Source of the DNA: Lujinxingia sediminis
GTDB taxonomy: Bacteria; Myxococcota_A; Bradymonadia; Bradymonadales; Bradymonadaceae
Direction of reading: 5' to 3'
NCBI RefSeq assembly: GCF_004005565.1
Contig: NZ_SADD01000002.1
Location: 434,001-498,000, forward strand
Length of the DNA stretch: 64,000 nucleotides
Of this stretch, positions 25,981 to 35,133 are shown piece after piece. Every line of letters begins with the position of its first letter. Position 1 is the stretch's first letter. Both the position numbers and the translations under genes were made by a program. Below the pieces are notes generated by a model. That model saw only the letters and a list, made by a program, of their open reading frames with translations, was not told the DNA's origin and made no database searches.

Positions 25981-26904
25981 ATGTCCATTCAACTCGTTTT
26001 TCTCGGGACTGGCAGCGGCAAACCCATGCCGCAGCGCAACGTCTCATCGGTCGCGCTCTTTCGCGAAGGAGAGCTCTTTCTCTTTGACTGCGGCGAAGCC
26101 ACGCAGCTGCAGTTGACCCGCTCCGGACTTCGACCGGGCGCGCTGCGAGCGATCTTTTTAAGCCACTTCCACGGTGACCACGTCAACGGGCTCCCTGGCC
26201 TTCTCGGCTCACTGACGCTGAATCAACGCGACGATGCCCTCGATATCTATGGTCCCCGCGGGTTACGACGCTGGTTTAAAACCCTGCACGACCTCCACAT
26301 TCTTCGCCCGGGCTTTCGAGTGCGTTTGCACGAGATCACCGAAGCCAGCAACGTTTTTAATGGCGAAGGCTTTCACGTCGAAACGCAGGCCCTGAACCAC
26401 CGCATCGATACCTGGGGCTACGCCCTCGTCGAAGACAGTCGTCCAGGACGCTTTGATCTGGAGCGCGCCCGCGCCCTTAACATCCCGCCGGGCCCCATCT
26501 TTGGTAAATTACAACATGGCGAAACCGTCACCCTGGAGGACGGCCGCACGATCGAGCCCTCCCAGGTGCTGGGCCCTGCTCGCCCCGGGCTGAAGATCGC
26601 CTACTGCTGCGACACCATTCCCTGTCCCGAGGCCATTGAGCTTGCTCGCGACGCCGATCTCCTCATCCACGAGGCGACCTACGTCGCCGGCGATGAGCGC
26701 AGCGCCCATCAGCGCGGACACTCAACCTCCGCCGATGCCGCTCGATGCGCCCGTGACGCCAACGCAAAACGCCTGATTCTGACTCATATCTCCCAAAAGC
26801 ACCTCAACCTTGAGGAGGTTGTTCAGGGGGCGCGGGCTATCTTTCCCAACGTCGAAATCGCGCGCGATCTGGCGGAATTTACCGTGGAGCGTCGCGATCA
26901 CTAA
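25981..26904 (+). CDS. rnz: Ribonuclease Z
   Basis: This endonuclease removes tRNA 3' trailers. The 307-residue metallo-beta-lactamase protein has the family start LVFLGTGSGKPMPQRN, the zinc motif LSHFHGDHVNGL, FDCGEATQ, CDTIPCPEAIELARDADLLIHEATY, and RGHSTSADAARCARDANAKRLILTHIS. Start MSIQ at 25981 is chosen because family members begin a few residues before LVFLGTG. Longer in-frame starts exist, but they overlap degenerate repeats and bcp in another frame. Repeat array 6 and a bidirectional terminator lie downstream. Confidence 0.95.
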   Translation: MSIQLVFLGTGSGKPMPQRNVSSVALFREGELFLFDCGEATQLQLTRSGLRPGALRAIFLSHFHGDHVNGLPGLLGSLTLNQRDDALDIYGPRGLRRWFKTLHDLHILRPGFRVRLHEITEASNVFNGEGFHVETQALNHRIDTWGYALVEDSRPGRFDLERARALNIPPGPIFGKLQHGETVTLEDGRTIEPSQVLGPARPGLKIAYCCDTIPCPEAIELARDADLLIHEATYVAGDERSAHQRGHSTSADAARCARDANAKRLILTHISQKHLNLEEVVQGARAIFPNVEIARDLAEFTVERRDH

Positions 26905-26928
26905 CGCGATGTACGCATCGATCTCATC

Positions 26929-27068
26929 GCCTGGCACCCGTGCTTCAGCACCCACAACTCAGTGATGTGATCGAACGCCTGGCACCCATACATCTTCCTG
27001 ATATGCGAATGCCCGTGATCGAACGCCTGGCACCCCGACGTAAGGAACGTAGTCGAGCGCCTGGCACC
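26929..27068 (+). repeat. GCCTGGCACC repeat array 6 (4 copies, diverged spacers)
   Basis: Four forward copies start at about 26929, 26979, 27028 and 27059. Spacers are unequal and mostly unrelated in sequence and length, except for the shared GATCGAAC before two cores. Compared with arrays 1-4 this looks old or unamplified. It sits between the RNase Z stop and the shared terminator. Confidence 0.9.
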
Positions 27069-27091
27069 ACGACACGATATACCCCTAACAC

Positions 27092-27124
27092 AAAAACGCC
27101 CGGATCTGCCGATCCGGGCGTTTT
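27092..27124. terminator. Bidirectional terminator between rnz and the S41 protease gene
   Basis: A perfect 14-base-pair stem, AAAACGCCCGGATC pairing with GATCCGGGCGTTTT, closes a TGCC loop. A-run and T-run on opposite sides let it act on both strands. It separates the convergent rnz (plus) and protease (minus) genes. Confidence 0.9.
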
Positions 27125-27161
27125 GAATTTCTGACGTTTACAGGGCCCTTCGCCCCGGCGC

Positions 27162-30149
27162 TCAGCTGCGTTCGCGGTACACGTACACGCTCTCCGTGGT
27201 CATCAAACCGGACTCATCGCGGGTCACCAGCGAGATTCGATTCATACCTTCAAAGAGGGGCACTCGGGCGTCAAACGATACCTCGTCGCTATCCACGCGC
27301 TCGTAATTGAGCTTGCGCGTCTGGACATCGCGCGGACCTCCCTGCCGCTGCACCACGACATAGTAGTCCTGAATCAGGCCCTCATCGCGGATGGTACCCT
27401 TGAGTTGCACGGCCGCATCGCCGGTCAGCATCTGGGTAGGATTGAGCGAAACCATCGGCTTCTGGAAACGACTCCAGGTCGCCACGCTACCGTCCGCCGA
27501 CGCCTCGCCATCGGCCATCGTCGCGTTGTCAGCACTGACCCAGATCTCGCGCTCTCCGAGCTTGAGCTTGAGCCAGTTACCACTGCGCGCTTCGACCTTC
27601 AGGCGAGCACCGGGCTCCAGTCGCGCCACCTCGGCACTTCGGGCATGCGCACCGACGTGCGAGACGGCTCCCTGCGCACCGATCGTGGCCACGCCTTCGA
27701 CATCCTCAACCGGTGCCACATCCTCAATCACCGGAATCTCGAGAATCTTTTGCACAAACTCGCGATAGGCCATGTCGTACAGGTCAAGCTCCAGCCTCGC
27801 CACGCCCTCATCCGGGCTCCGACGCACACGGAACTCAAAGTCGAACTGCTCGCTGCCCCCTGCGGCCAGGTCTTCCACCGTGCCACGCCCTCGGTTCAGA
27901 TAGATCGCATCCCCCGAGAGGTTTTTGAGGTAGACCATCACCTCATCGCTGGGCACCGCTCCGACGTTCTCCAGGTGAATGCGCAGGGTCACGTCCTCCT
28001 CAGCCTGCAACACCCCGTCTCCGTTGCCGCCAAGCACCTCGTAGGAGAACGCAAACTGCGGGCGCTCCTGACCTTGAATAGGAAGATCGAAGTGGTGCTC
28101 GCCAGAAAACTCCTGCTCGTCGTCGCTGACCACAAACTCCATACGATCGTGGCGGCTGGCACTGTCCTTCGGGATCTCCAGGGTCGTGGTCCACTCGCGG
28201 GTCTCGCCAGGTTCAACTTTACCGAAGATGAACTCACGGTGACGCAACAAGAGGTTGTCGGAACGCGTCAGCGCCTTGACCCGGTAGAGCGGCTCGGTAC
28301 CCCGGTTGGTCAACGCGGCGGTCACTTCAATCTCCTGGCCAGCCTGCCAGGGCCCCTCGGTCGCGGTGCGAACCTCCAGCTCATAATCGGCGTTTGCCAC
28401 CGGCTCACCGGCGCTCCAATCGACCCCCATCTTGCTGAGCTCGGCTTTGATCTCGCTTAACTCCGTATCAAAGACCGTCTGCAGCTCGCCCTGAAGTTTC
28501 TCCAGGAGCGCCTCCCGCCGATGCTCCTCCCCGGCGGCAACCAGCAGCCGCTGGGCCAGACGAATCTCAAAATCTTCGCGGAACTCATCCGGATTGACGT
28601 ACTCCTCCTCCTCTTCGTTGGAAGCGTCTTCATCCAGATAGCGAATCTGTCGCACCACGCCGCCGGCATCGGGTTGGGTGGTCGGGTTGGCCAGCGTCAT
28701 CGCCAGATCACTCTCGCGCTGCATCGACTGCGACAAAAACATATTGACCGAGTCCGGCGTCACCACCACAGGGATCGTCCGCAGATCGGGGATGATCCCC
28801 TCATTCTGAATCGAAACGCCGCCCGGAGTCAGGTACTGCGCCACGGTCAGCTTGAGCGCCGAGTCGTCCGGGAACTCATAAAGAATCTGCACCGTCCCCT
28901 TGCCAAAGGTCGTATCGCCCAGGACCACCGCCCGATTGTTCTTCTGCAGCGCGCCGGCCACGATCTCACTGGCCGAAGCACTACCGCCGTTGACCAGCAC
29001 CACGATCGGGTACTCAGGCTCGGTTCCCGCACGGTTTGCAGACTTCGTCTCCCGGAGCTTATTACCCACCCCGACAGTGCTCACGATCGTCCCCTCATCG
29101 ACAAAAAGATCGCTGATGCGAATCGACTGCTCCAGAAGCCCGCCCGGGTTGTCGCGCATATCAAGAATCAACCCCTGCATCCCGCCCATCTGCTCTTTGA
29201 GCTCCGCAAGATGCGTGCGCACATCACTGTAGGTATTGGCCTGGAAGTTCTTGATGCGAAGATACCCCACCTTCTCGGCCAGCGGCTTCGAATCCACGCT
29301 CTCGATCTTGATCACCGCCCGCGTCACCGTGAACTCGCGCGGCTCCGGCCAGTTCGCCCGCTGAATCCACAGATTCACATCGGTGCCCGGCTCCCCCCGA
29401 AGCAGATTCACCGCCTCGTTGAGGTTCATGTTGATCGTCGACTCCTCACCGATGCGCACAATGCGATCCTGAGCCTTAATGCCTCGCTGCGAGGCCGGCG
29501 TCCCTTCAATCGGGCTGATCACGGTGAGCTGACCATCGCGAATCGAGATCACGATTCCCAGACCGCCAAAACGCCCCCCCGTCTGGGTCTGCATCTCCTC
29601 ATAGTAGGTCGGCGGCAAGAGGTTGCTGTGCGGATCCAGCGTGGAGAGCAGCCCGTTGATCGCGGCGTACTCGATATCCTCATTTTTGCGCTCCGGATCC
29701 TCGGGCAGATGCTGCTCCACAAACAAAAAGATCTCTTTGAGACGAAGACTCATCTCCCAGAGACTCTCCATGGAGTTGGCCTCAAACTCGCGTCGCTCCG
29801 AGCCCACCTGCACCACCACCTTCTCGGGGCTCTGCTCAGGCTCGTCGACCTCATAGCTGACCACAAACTCCGGAATCTGGTTCTGAACCGCCTCCAGAGA
29901 CGCGATCAACATCTTCGCCGGCTCAATGCGCTCCGGCTCCACATAGTTATCTTTCAGCTGCAAGAGCACCCGGTTGAGGATCCGCAACGACGAGAAGCGA
30001 TACGCCTCCTCCCCCTCCTGGGCCGAGACCGTCGCCTGACTTAAATCAAACTGCACCCCGCGCTCGCCAAGCTGAACACTCAGCGCAAACGCGATCGTCA
30101 CGGCGACCGCCGCTACCACATAGCGACCCTGTCGTTTCATAAAGCTCAT
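27162..30149 (-). CDS. S41-family C-terminal processing protease (Prc/CtpA-like), long form
   Basis: This is a 995-residue exported protease. The N-terminus has basic residues and one hydrophobic segment (VVAAVAVTIAFALSV). An N-terminal helical region ends in ALDPHSN-like STLDPHSNLLPP, followed by a PDZ domain (GGLGIVISIRDGQLTVISPIEGTPA). The peptidase S41 core has MRDNPGGLLEQ, catalytic Ser in NGGSASASEIVAGAL near residue 390 and catalytic Lys in GDTTFGKGTVQ about 25 residues later. After the core come about 450 extra residues: a CARDB or NEW3-like Ig domain (ALTNRGTEPLYRVKA), a second one (HLENVGAVPSDEVMVYL), an SH3-like segment (LEPGARLKVEARSGNWLKLKL) and a final Ig-like domain. Start 30149 has AGGA upstream. 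It is likely periplasmic and trims envelope proteins. Confidence 0.9.
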   Translation of the reverse strand: MSFMKRQGRYVVAAVAVTIAFALSVQLGERGVQFDLSQATVSAQEGEEAYRFSSLRILNRVLLQLKDNYVEPERIEPAKMLIASLEAVQNQIPEFVVSYEVDEPEQSPEKVVVQVGSERREFEANSMESLWEMSLRLKEIFLFVEQHLPEDPERKNEDIEYAAINGLLSTLDPHSNLLPPTYYEEMQTQTGGRFGGLGIVISIRDGQLTVISPIEGTPASQRGIKAQDRIVRIGEESTINMNLNEAVNLLRGEPGTDVNLWIQRANWPEPREFTVTRAVIKIESVDSKPLAEKVGYLRIKNFQANTYSDVRTHLAELKEQMGGMQGLILDMRDNPGGLLEQSIRISDLFVDEGTIVSTVGVGNKLRETKSANRAGTEPEYPIVVLVNGGSASASEIVAGALQKNNRAVVLGDTTFGKGTVQILYEFPDDSALKLTVAQYLTPGGVSIQNEGIIPDLRTIPVVVTPDSVNMFLSQSMQRESDLAMTLANPTTQPDAGGVVRQIRYLDEDASNEEEEEYVNPDEFREDFEIRLAQRLLVAAGEEHRREALLEKLQGELQTVFDTELSEIKAELSKMGVDWSAGEPVANADYELEVRTATEGPWQAGQEIEVTAALTNRGTEPLYRVKALTRSDNLLLRHREFIFGKVEPGETREWTTTLEIPKDSASRHDRMEFVVSDDEQEFSGEHHFDLPIQGQERPQFAFSYEVLGGNGDGVLQAEEDVTLRIHLENVGAVPSDEVMVYLKNLSGDAIYLNRGRGTVEDLAAGGSEQFDFEFRVRRSPDEGVARLELDLYDMAYREFVQKILEIPVIEDVAPVEDVEGVATIGAQGAVSHVGAHARSAEVARLEPGARLKVEARSGNWLKLKLGEREIWVSADNATMADGEASADGSVATWSRFQKPMVSLNPTQMLTGDAAVQLKGTIRDEGLIQDYYVVVQRQGGPRDVQTRKLNYERVDSDEVSFDARVPLFEGMNRISLVTRDESGLMTTESVYVYRERS

Positions 30150-30404
30150 GTCTTTCCTGATCGTCTCCCCTCGCCACATGCAGGCACGCCGCGAGCGGTT
30201 TCCTGTCTCAAATTCACCATCGGGATCTTAGGCCGACGCCTCACCGACCGACAACCCGCGCTGCCCCACCTCAAAGCTCGTTGGCTCCGCTTCATAGAGT
30301 CTTCCCGTCCATCAAAGGTGGTCCCCCCGCTGGCAGATTCAACGTCGCCTGGACACCTTACCATTCCCGCCTGGATTGTCCCACATCTTCTTACAGATCG
30401 CGCC

Positions 30405-30626
30405 GGGTGCCAGGCGTCCGTACATCTCGCTCTCGCACGGGTGCCAGACGTCCGTACATCTCGCTCTCGCACGGATGCCAGGCGTTCGTACATCTCGCTC
30501 GCGTACGGGTGCCAGGCGTTCGTACATCTCGCTCACGCACGGGTGCCAGGCGTTCGTACATCGCACTCGCGTACGGGTGCCAGGCGTCCGTACATCTCAC
30601 TCGCGTACGGGTGCCAGGCACCCGTA
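30405..30626 (-). repeat. GCCTGGCACC repeat array 7, inverted (7 copies)
   Basis: Seven inverted copies (GGGTGCCAGGCG) recur at about 34 bases with spacer TCCGTACATCTCGCTCTCGCAC and variants; one core is GGGTGCCAGACG and one GGATGCCAGGCG. The last copy is a perfect palindrome (30606-30626). The array lies in the 587-base divergent gap between the S41 protease and Ser/Thr kinase genes. I see no gene in the flanks (30150-30404, 30627-30736), which should hold both promoters. Confidence 0.95.
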
Positions 30627-30736
30627 GATCTTCCTCACAGCCTCCTCCTTTACTCTTGCCACCTCTTCCCCCAGAGGCCATCATGGCACGCCACCCCTGG
30701 CCCTTTTTGTAGCTGCCCGTAGATCGAGTTCCTCCC

Positions 30737-31981
30737 ATGGCCCTGATGCCCGCTGCCGGCGACATCGTCGACGATGTCTTCCGCGTCGAAGAAGAGATCG
30801 ACAGCGGCAACTTCGGCGCCGTCTACAAAGTTCGCGATCTTCTGGAGCACCGCACCCTGGCGCTCAAGGTCCTCAAGCCCGGGCCCCACGATGAAAACGA
30901 GCTGCGCCAGCGCTTTGAGCGCGAGGCCAGCCTCATCTACAGCCTGCGCCACCCCCACGTCGTCCAGGTGTACTATTACGGGCAGACCGAGTCGGGTCTC
31001 CCCTACATGGCCATGGAGTACCTGCAGGGCACCGACCTGCGCTCGTTGCTCCAGCATCACGGTGCTCTCTCCGAAGCTCTGGCGCGCCGCATCACCATCG
31101 AAGCCCTGGCCGCCCTGCACGCCGCCCACGCTACCGGCATCGTCCACCGCGACTTAAAGCCGGCCAACATCTTTCTGGTCAACGACGGCGACCGCGGGCA
31201 GGTCAAAGTCTTGGACTTCGGCTTTGCCAAAGCCCTCGATGGCGAGACCGACTTTGAGATCACCAACGCCGGCACCCTGGTGGGAACCCCCGCCTACATG
31301 TCGCCGGAGCTTGTGCACAAAAAGAACGTCGGACCTCAGGCCGATATCTACGCCTTAGGGTTGATCCTGGCCGAGATGCTCACCGGCGAAAAAGTCGTCA
31401 CCATTGAAAACGTCTACGACACGATCGTTTTTCAGGGCTCCAAAAAAGACATCAAACTTCCCCGTGAGCTGCGCCGCTCGGTCTTCGCCCCCATCCTGGA
31501 GCGAGCCATCGCCAAAGACCTCGACCGCCGCTACCAGAGCGCCATCGAGATGATCGACGCACTGCGCGCACTCCATCTGGAAAGCGTCGGCCCCTACACC
31601 GACGAGGTGCCCCTGACCAGTGCGCCCCCCTCCACCGGGAGCGCTGACCAGCAGGCCCACACACGCCCCCGCTCCGACGGGCGCCCCTCTCTTGTGGAGG
31701 TCGATCAGGCCCTGGCCAACGCCTCCGCCCGGCAGCTGGTACTCGAGAGTGAGCCTACCATCGACTACCCACGCCACTCCCAGCCTCCACTTCAGCTTCG
31801 CCAGGCGGGCAACCGCCCCACCGCGCAGATGCCTGCCATCTCGCGCAGTTCCACGGCAACCATGGCCACCGCCCTGCCCGAAGAGCCTGTTGAAGAGCAG
31901 CGTTCGGCCTGGGTGGACGTCGCGCTGGGTCTGGTCATCGGAGCGATTGCGCTGGGAGCTATCCTCTATTTCTTCGCCTGA
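30737..31981 (+). CDS. Ser/Thr protein kinase, Hanks type, C-terminal membrane anchor
   Basis: This is a 414-residue kinase. The catalytic domain (about 12-280) has the glycine loop IDSGNFGAVYK, ALKVLK with catalytic Lys, HRDLKPANIF near residue 137, DFGFAK, GTPAYMSPE and DIYALG, so it should be active. A disordered Pro/Ser-rich juxtamembrane region follows, then a single C-terminal transmembrane helix (VALGLVIGAIALGAILYFF) with no extracellular domain. It is a cytoplasmic, tail-anchored kinase. The VWA protein gene begins 74 bases downstream in the same direction, so the two are probably co-transcribed and the VWA protein is a candidate partner or substrate. Confidence 0.94.
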   Translation: MALMPAAGDIVDDVFRVEEEIDSGNFGAVYKVRDLLEHRTLALKVLKPGPHDENELRQRFEREASLIYSLRHPHVVQVYYYGQTESGLPYMAMEYLQGTDLRSLLQHHGALSEALARRITIEALAALHAAHATGIVHRDLKPANIFLVNDGDRGQVKVLDFGFAKALDGETDFEITNAGTLVGTPAYMSPELVHKKNVGPQADIYALGLILAEMLTGEKVVTIENVYDTIVFQGSKKDIKLPRELRRSVFAPILERAIAKDLDRRYQSAIEMIDALRALHLESVGPYTDEVPLTSAPPSTGSADQQAHTRPRSDGRPSLVEVDQALANASARQLVLESEPTIDYPRHSQPPLQLRQAGNRPTAQMPAISRSSTATMATALPEEPVEEQRSAWVDVALGLVIGAIALGAILYFFA

Positions 31982-32055
31982 CGACTCATCGTCTCGCCCC
32001 CCACCACCCGCTCGTTTGTCTCACTGATGCGCGTCTTCAAGACGGTGAGCCCTTG

Positions 32056-34926
32056 GTGACGAACTGGCGAAGCACCTCGCTCTCCCTTAGGGTGGGAACA
32101 TCGACGACGACCTCCGACCGAAGGTTCTCCCGCGTGCTTACCGCTGCCCCTGCCCACGACGCCCCGCTGGCCCGCCCGGTCTTGCTTCTCGCCGCACTGC
32201 TGCTCGCCAGCGTGACGCTGCTCTTCGCACCTGTACTCCACGCTCAGGAGCCTTCCCCGGTTTTGAGTACGCAGTCGCGCAGCGTTCAATATCTCATCGT
32301 CATCGACGACTCCGGCTCCATGCGCGTTCGTACCGCCGAGGGGCCCGCCGCCGACCCGGAGCGCCTGGCCATCTTTGCCACCCGCTCGCTCCTGAGTATG
32401 CTCGACGACCGCGATGAGGTCAGCGTGCTGCGCCTCAATGGCGCGCGCGAGGGCGAATCAACGATGCCAATTGCTCCCCTGGCCGAGAACAGGGCGCGCC
32501 TGGGCGCCATGCTCGCCAATGACGGCCCGGTGGCCGCCTACCCGGGCAAGCTCACCCCCTGCGCCTCGGCACTTGAGGCGGTCCGCGACGAGCTCAACCG
32601 TGCGCGGCGTCCCAACACCGCCCAGGTCGTGCTCTTTTTGACCGACGGCGAGTGCAACGATGCGCAGGTAAACACCGAACGCTACCTGGAGTCGATCGAC
32701 TCGCAAGAAGATGGACTCTTCCAGTTCTACCTGCTGCGCTGGCGTGGCCGCGTCTTCTCTCAGTACCTGGTCGAGCTCGCAAGGAAGAGTGGCGGAAGCA
32801 TCGGTGAGGTCGGCGCCGATGATCCCACCGACCTGCTCGCCCCCTTTGCCAACGCTCTCTCGCGCTCCCAGGGTTACAGCGCACACCTTCTTCGCCCGGG
32901 CACCACCACCATCCCCGCCCACACCGGCGCGCGGCGCATGAGGCTTCTGGCGGTCGCCCCCGACCAGGGAAGCGAACTTCGCCTCAACCTCAACGCCCCC
33001 TCCGGCCAGCCTCGCACGCTTGGAGCTTCCCGCACCGGTCTGCACCACTACGAGGATGGCAAGCGCTACCGCTACGTCGCCCTTGACTACGAGCCCGGTA
33101 CCACACCGGTCACCGTCCAGGTCTCCGGCGGTGCCAACCGCTGGCGGGTGGTGGCGCTGCCCGATTACCGCCTCTTTGTCGAGACCCGTGTTCAGCAGGG
33201 ACGCTGCGGAAGCCAGGGCGAAGACACCAACTTTGTGCAGGTGGGCTCAGGCATCTGCGTGACCCTCTCGCTTATCAACGAGGAGGGCCAGGTTGTCAGC
33301 GCAGACGTCGCCTCCCGAGGCACCGAAGCGGCCATCCTCTATCAGGAGCCCGGTGCCGAGCCGCGCCGTCTGCCGGCGGCCTCCACCGACAAGGCTGCCG
33401 TCTTCCGCTTTGAGCGCGTCAACCTGCAGGAGGGCGACCATATCCTCTCCCCGCGCATCACGCTCCCCTCCGCGCAGGGCACCCCGGTAACCCTGCGCGG
33501 GGCTGCGCGAACCCTCCAGGTCTCCACCCGCCGCATTTCGGCGACACCGGCAAGCCTTGAGGCCGGGGATCTCTTGCCCGGCACCGATCATTTCCAGGAA
33601 ATCGTCATCGAGGGCAACTTCCCCGCGACCCGCGCCCGCCTCACCGTGGCCCGCGCCGATGGTCTTCCCGAATGCGTCACCTTCGCGCTCAGCGGCGTGC
33701 CCGCAGGCCAGGCACAGACCATCTCCCCGGGCCAGACCTACACCCTGGAGACGCGCGTCGCCCCCTACTGTGGCCCGGTCGATGTGCGGCGCACCATCGA
33801 CAACGCCCTGCGTCTGGAGTTCGACCGCGGCGCGCACTCCATTCCCATCCCCACGCTGGTGATCCCGGTGCGCGCCGAGCTCATAAGCCAGCTGACCGCC
33901 CCTCACCACCTCGAAACCACCCTGCGTGGCGGCCAGAAACGCGACCTGCGCATCAGCCTCTCCGGAAACCACCGCCGCGCACAGCACTTTGACGCCGTCA
34001 TCCTCCCCACCGATGAACGCACCGGCTGGCCCGGTGACGACCTCCGGCTGACCTTCCTCGACGCCCGGGGCAACGCGCTACCTGAGAGCGACCAGGGCCA
34101 GGTCACCACCGAAGTTGTTCATGCGACTGGCACCGATGCTTCCCCCTCCGCGTCGAGCGCCATCCTCACCCTGCACCTGCGCGCCGACGCCTGTTGCCAG
34201 GCCGGCACCTACTCCACCGAGGTAGCTCTCGTTCCCCGCCAGGGTGCCAGCTCTCCGCTGCGCCTGCCGCTGACCGTCCATGTCGAGGCGGCCGGCCTGT
34301 GGCGCTGCTGGGGCACCACGATCGCCCGCACCCTGGTGCTCGTACTCCTCCTTCTGCTTCTTGCCTACATCGGCAATATGTGGCGCTCCAGCCACTTTCT
34401 GGACCGCGACCGGCTGGCCGAACGCCTCGTCCCCCTCTACTGGAGCGACTACGGCGAAACCCGCCCCCAGACCCGCTCCGCCGAAGATGTGCGCCGCATG
34501 GTCCGAAAGAGCCTCGGGTTATGGCCGCGCCTCAAAGCCTGGCTTGCTGCCAACCCCCTGGTCTTCGGCCTCCCCGGCCGCGACTACTATGAGAGTGCCG
34601 AGCTCGTACTCGACGCTACGCGCAACATCCACCGAAGCCGCCTGCGCTTGAGTCACGAGCGCGAACTTCTCACCGAACTTCGCGCAAACCCTCGCCGCGG
34701 CCTGGCCAAGATGTACACCACCGCCCGGGGAGGCATCTCCTTTTACGCGGTGCCTGCCGAGGGCAACCGCCTGGGTGTCTTCGAGCTACAACGCGAGTTC
34801 GACGACTTCGCAGACCCCACCATCGAGTTCGAGCCCAAACTCATCAACCTGCGCCGGCGCACCGAACTCATCGCCATGCACTCCGACCGCGAACCCGACA
34901 CGATGGCCGGCTGGCGCATCGGCTGA
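32056..34926 (+). CDS. VWA-domain membrane protein
   Basis: This is a 956-residue protein. GTG at 32056 is chosen for its spacing from GGTGAG; TTG at 32053 is also possible. A signal or anchor segment (PVLLLAALLLASVTLLFAPVLHAQ) precedes a von Willebrand factor A domain. Its MIDAS motif D-x-S-x-S is IDDSGSM (Asp84, Ser86, Ser88), with VVLFLTDGECND later. Several beta-sandwich segments follow, then a transmembrane helix (TLVLVLLLLLLAYIGNMW) and a cytoplasmic tail of about 180 residues. The topology is periplasmic VWA and cytoplasmic tail. VWA proteins often pair with ATPases or GTPases; the tubulin-like operon 15 kb away is the suggested partner. The gene ends just before repeat array 8. Confidence 0.85.
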   Translation: MTNWRSTSLSLRVGTSTTTSDRRFSRVLTAAPAHDAPLARPVLLLAALLLASVTLLFAPVLHAQEPSPVLSTQSRSVQYLIVIDDSGSMRVRTAEGPAADPERLAIFATRSLLSMLDDRDEVSVLRLNGAREGESTMPIAPLAENRARLGAMLANDGPVAAYPGKLTPCASALEAVRDELNRARRPNTAQVVLFLTDGECNDAQVNTERYLESIDSQEDGLFQFYLLRWRGRVFSQYLVELARKSGGSIGEVGADDPTDLLAPFANALSRSQGYSAHLLRPGTTTIPAHTGARRMRLLAVAPDQGSELRLNLNAPSGQPRTLGASRTGLHHYEDGKRYRYVALDYEPGTTPVTVQVSGGANRWRVVALPDYRLFVETRVQQGRCGSQGEDTNFVQVGSGICVTLSLINEEGQVVSADVASRGTEAAILYQEPGAEPRRLPAASTDKAAVFRFERVNLQEGDHILSPRITLPSAQGTPVTLRGAARTLQVSTRRISATPASLEAGDLLPGTDHFQEIVIEGNFPATRARLTVARADGLPECVTFALSGVPAGQAQTISPGQTYTLETRVAPYCGPVDVRRTIDNALRLEFDRGAHSIPIPTLVIPVRAELISQLTAPHHLETTLRGGQKRDLRISLSGNHRRAQHFDAVILPTDERTGWPGDDLRLTFLDARGNALPESDQGQVTTEVVHATGTDASPSASSAILTLHLRADACCQAGTYSTEVALVPRQGASSPLRLPLTVHVEAAGLWRCWGTTIARTLVLVLLLLLLAYIGNMWRSSHFLDRDRLAERLVPLYWSDYGETRPQTRSAEDVRRMVRKSLGLWPRLKAWLAANPLVFGLPGRDYYESAELVLDATRNIHRSRLRLSHERELLTELRANPRRGLAKMYTTARGGISFYAVPAEGNRLGVFELQREFDDFADPTIEFEPKLINLRRRTELIAMHSDREPDTMAGWRIG

Positions 34927-34946
34927 ACGCGCTCAGCCTGATCGTT

Positions 34947-35110
34947 CGGGTGCCAGGCGATCGAACGCCTGGCACCCGATCTCACTCGCATGATCGAACG
35001 CCTGGCACCCGATCTCACTCGCATGATCGAACGCCTGGCACCCGATCTCACTCGCATGATCGAACGCCTGGCACCCGATCTCACTCGCATGATCGAACGC
35101 CTGGCACCCG
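34947..35110 (+). repeat. GCCTGGCACC repeat array 8 (1 inverted + 5 forward copies)
   Basis: An inverted copy faces the first of five forward copies, giving a perfect 13-base-pair hairpin (CGGGTGCCAGGCG at 34947-34959, loop ATCGAA, complementary arm 34966-34978). The forward units repeat at 33 bases with spacer ATCTCACTCGCATGATCGAA. The array lies between the convergent stops of the VWA gene and the carboxyltransferase gene. Confidence 0.96.
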
Positions 35111-35133
35111 ATCACGGCGACCTGTCCAAAAAC

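Noticed and set aside
30281-30712. Frames through array 7 encoding repeated GARRSYIS-type peptides
   Set aside because: These are translated repeats in a divergent promoter gap, with no start signal and no domain.
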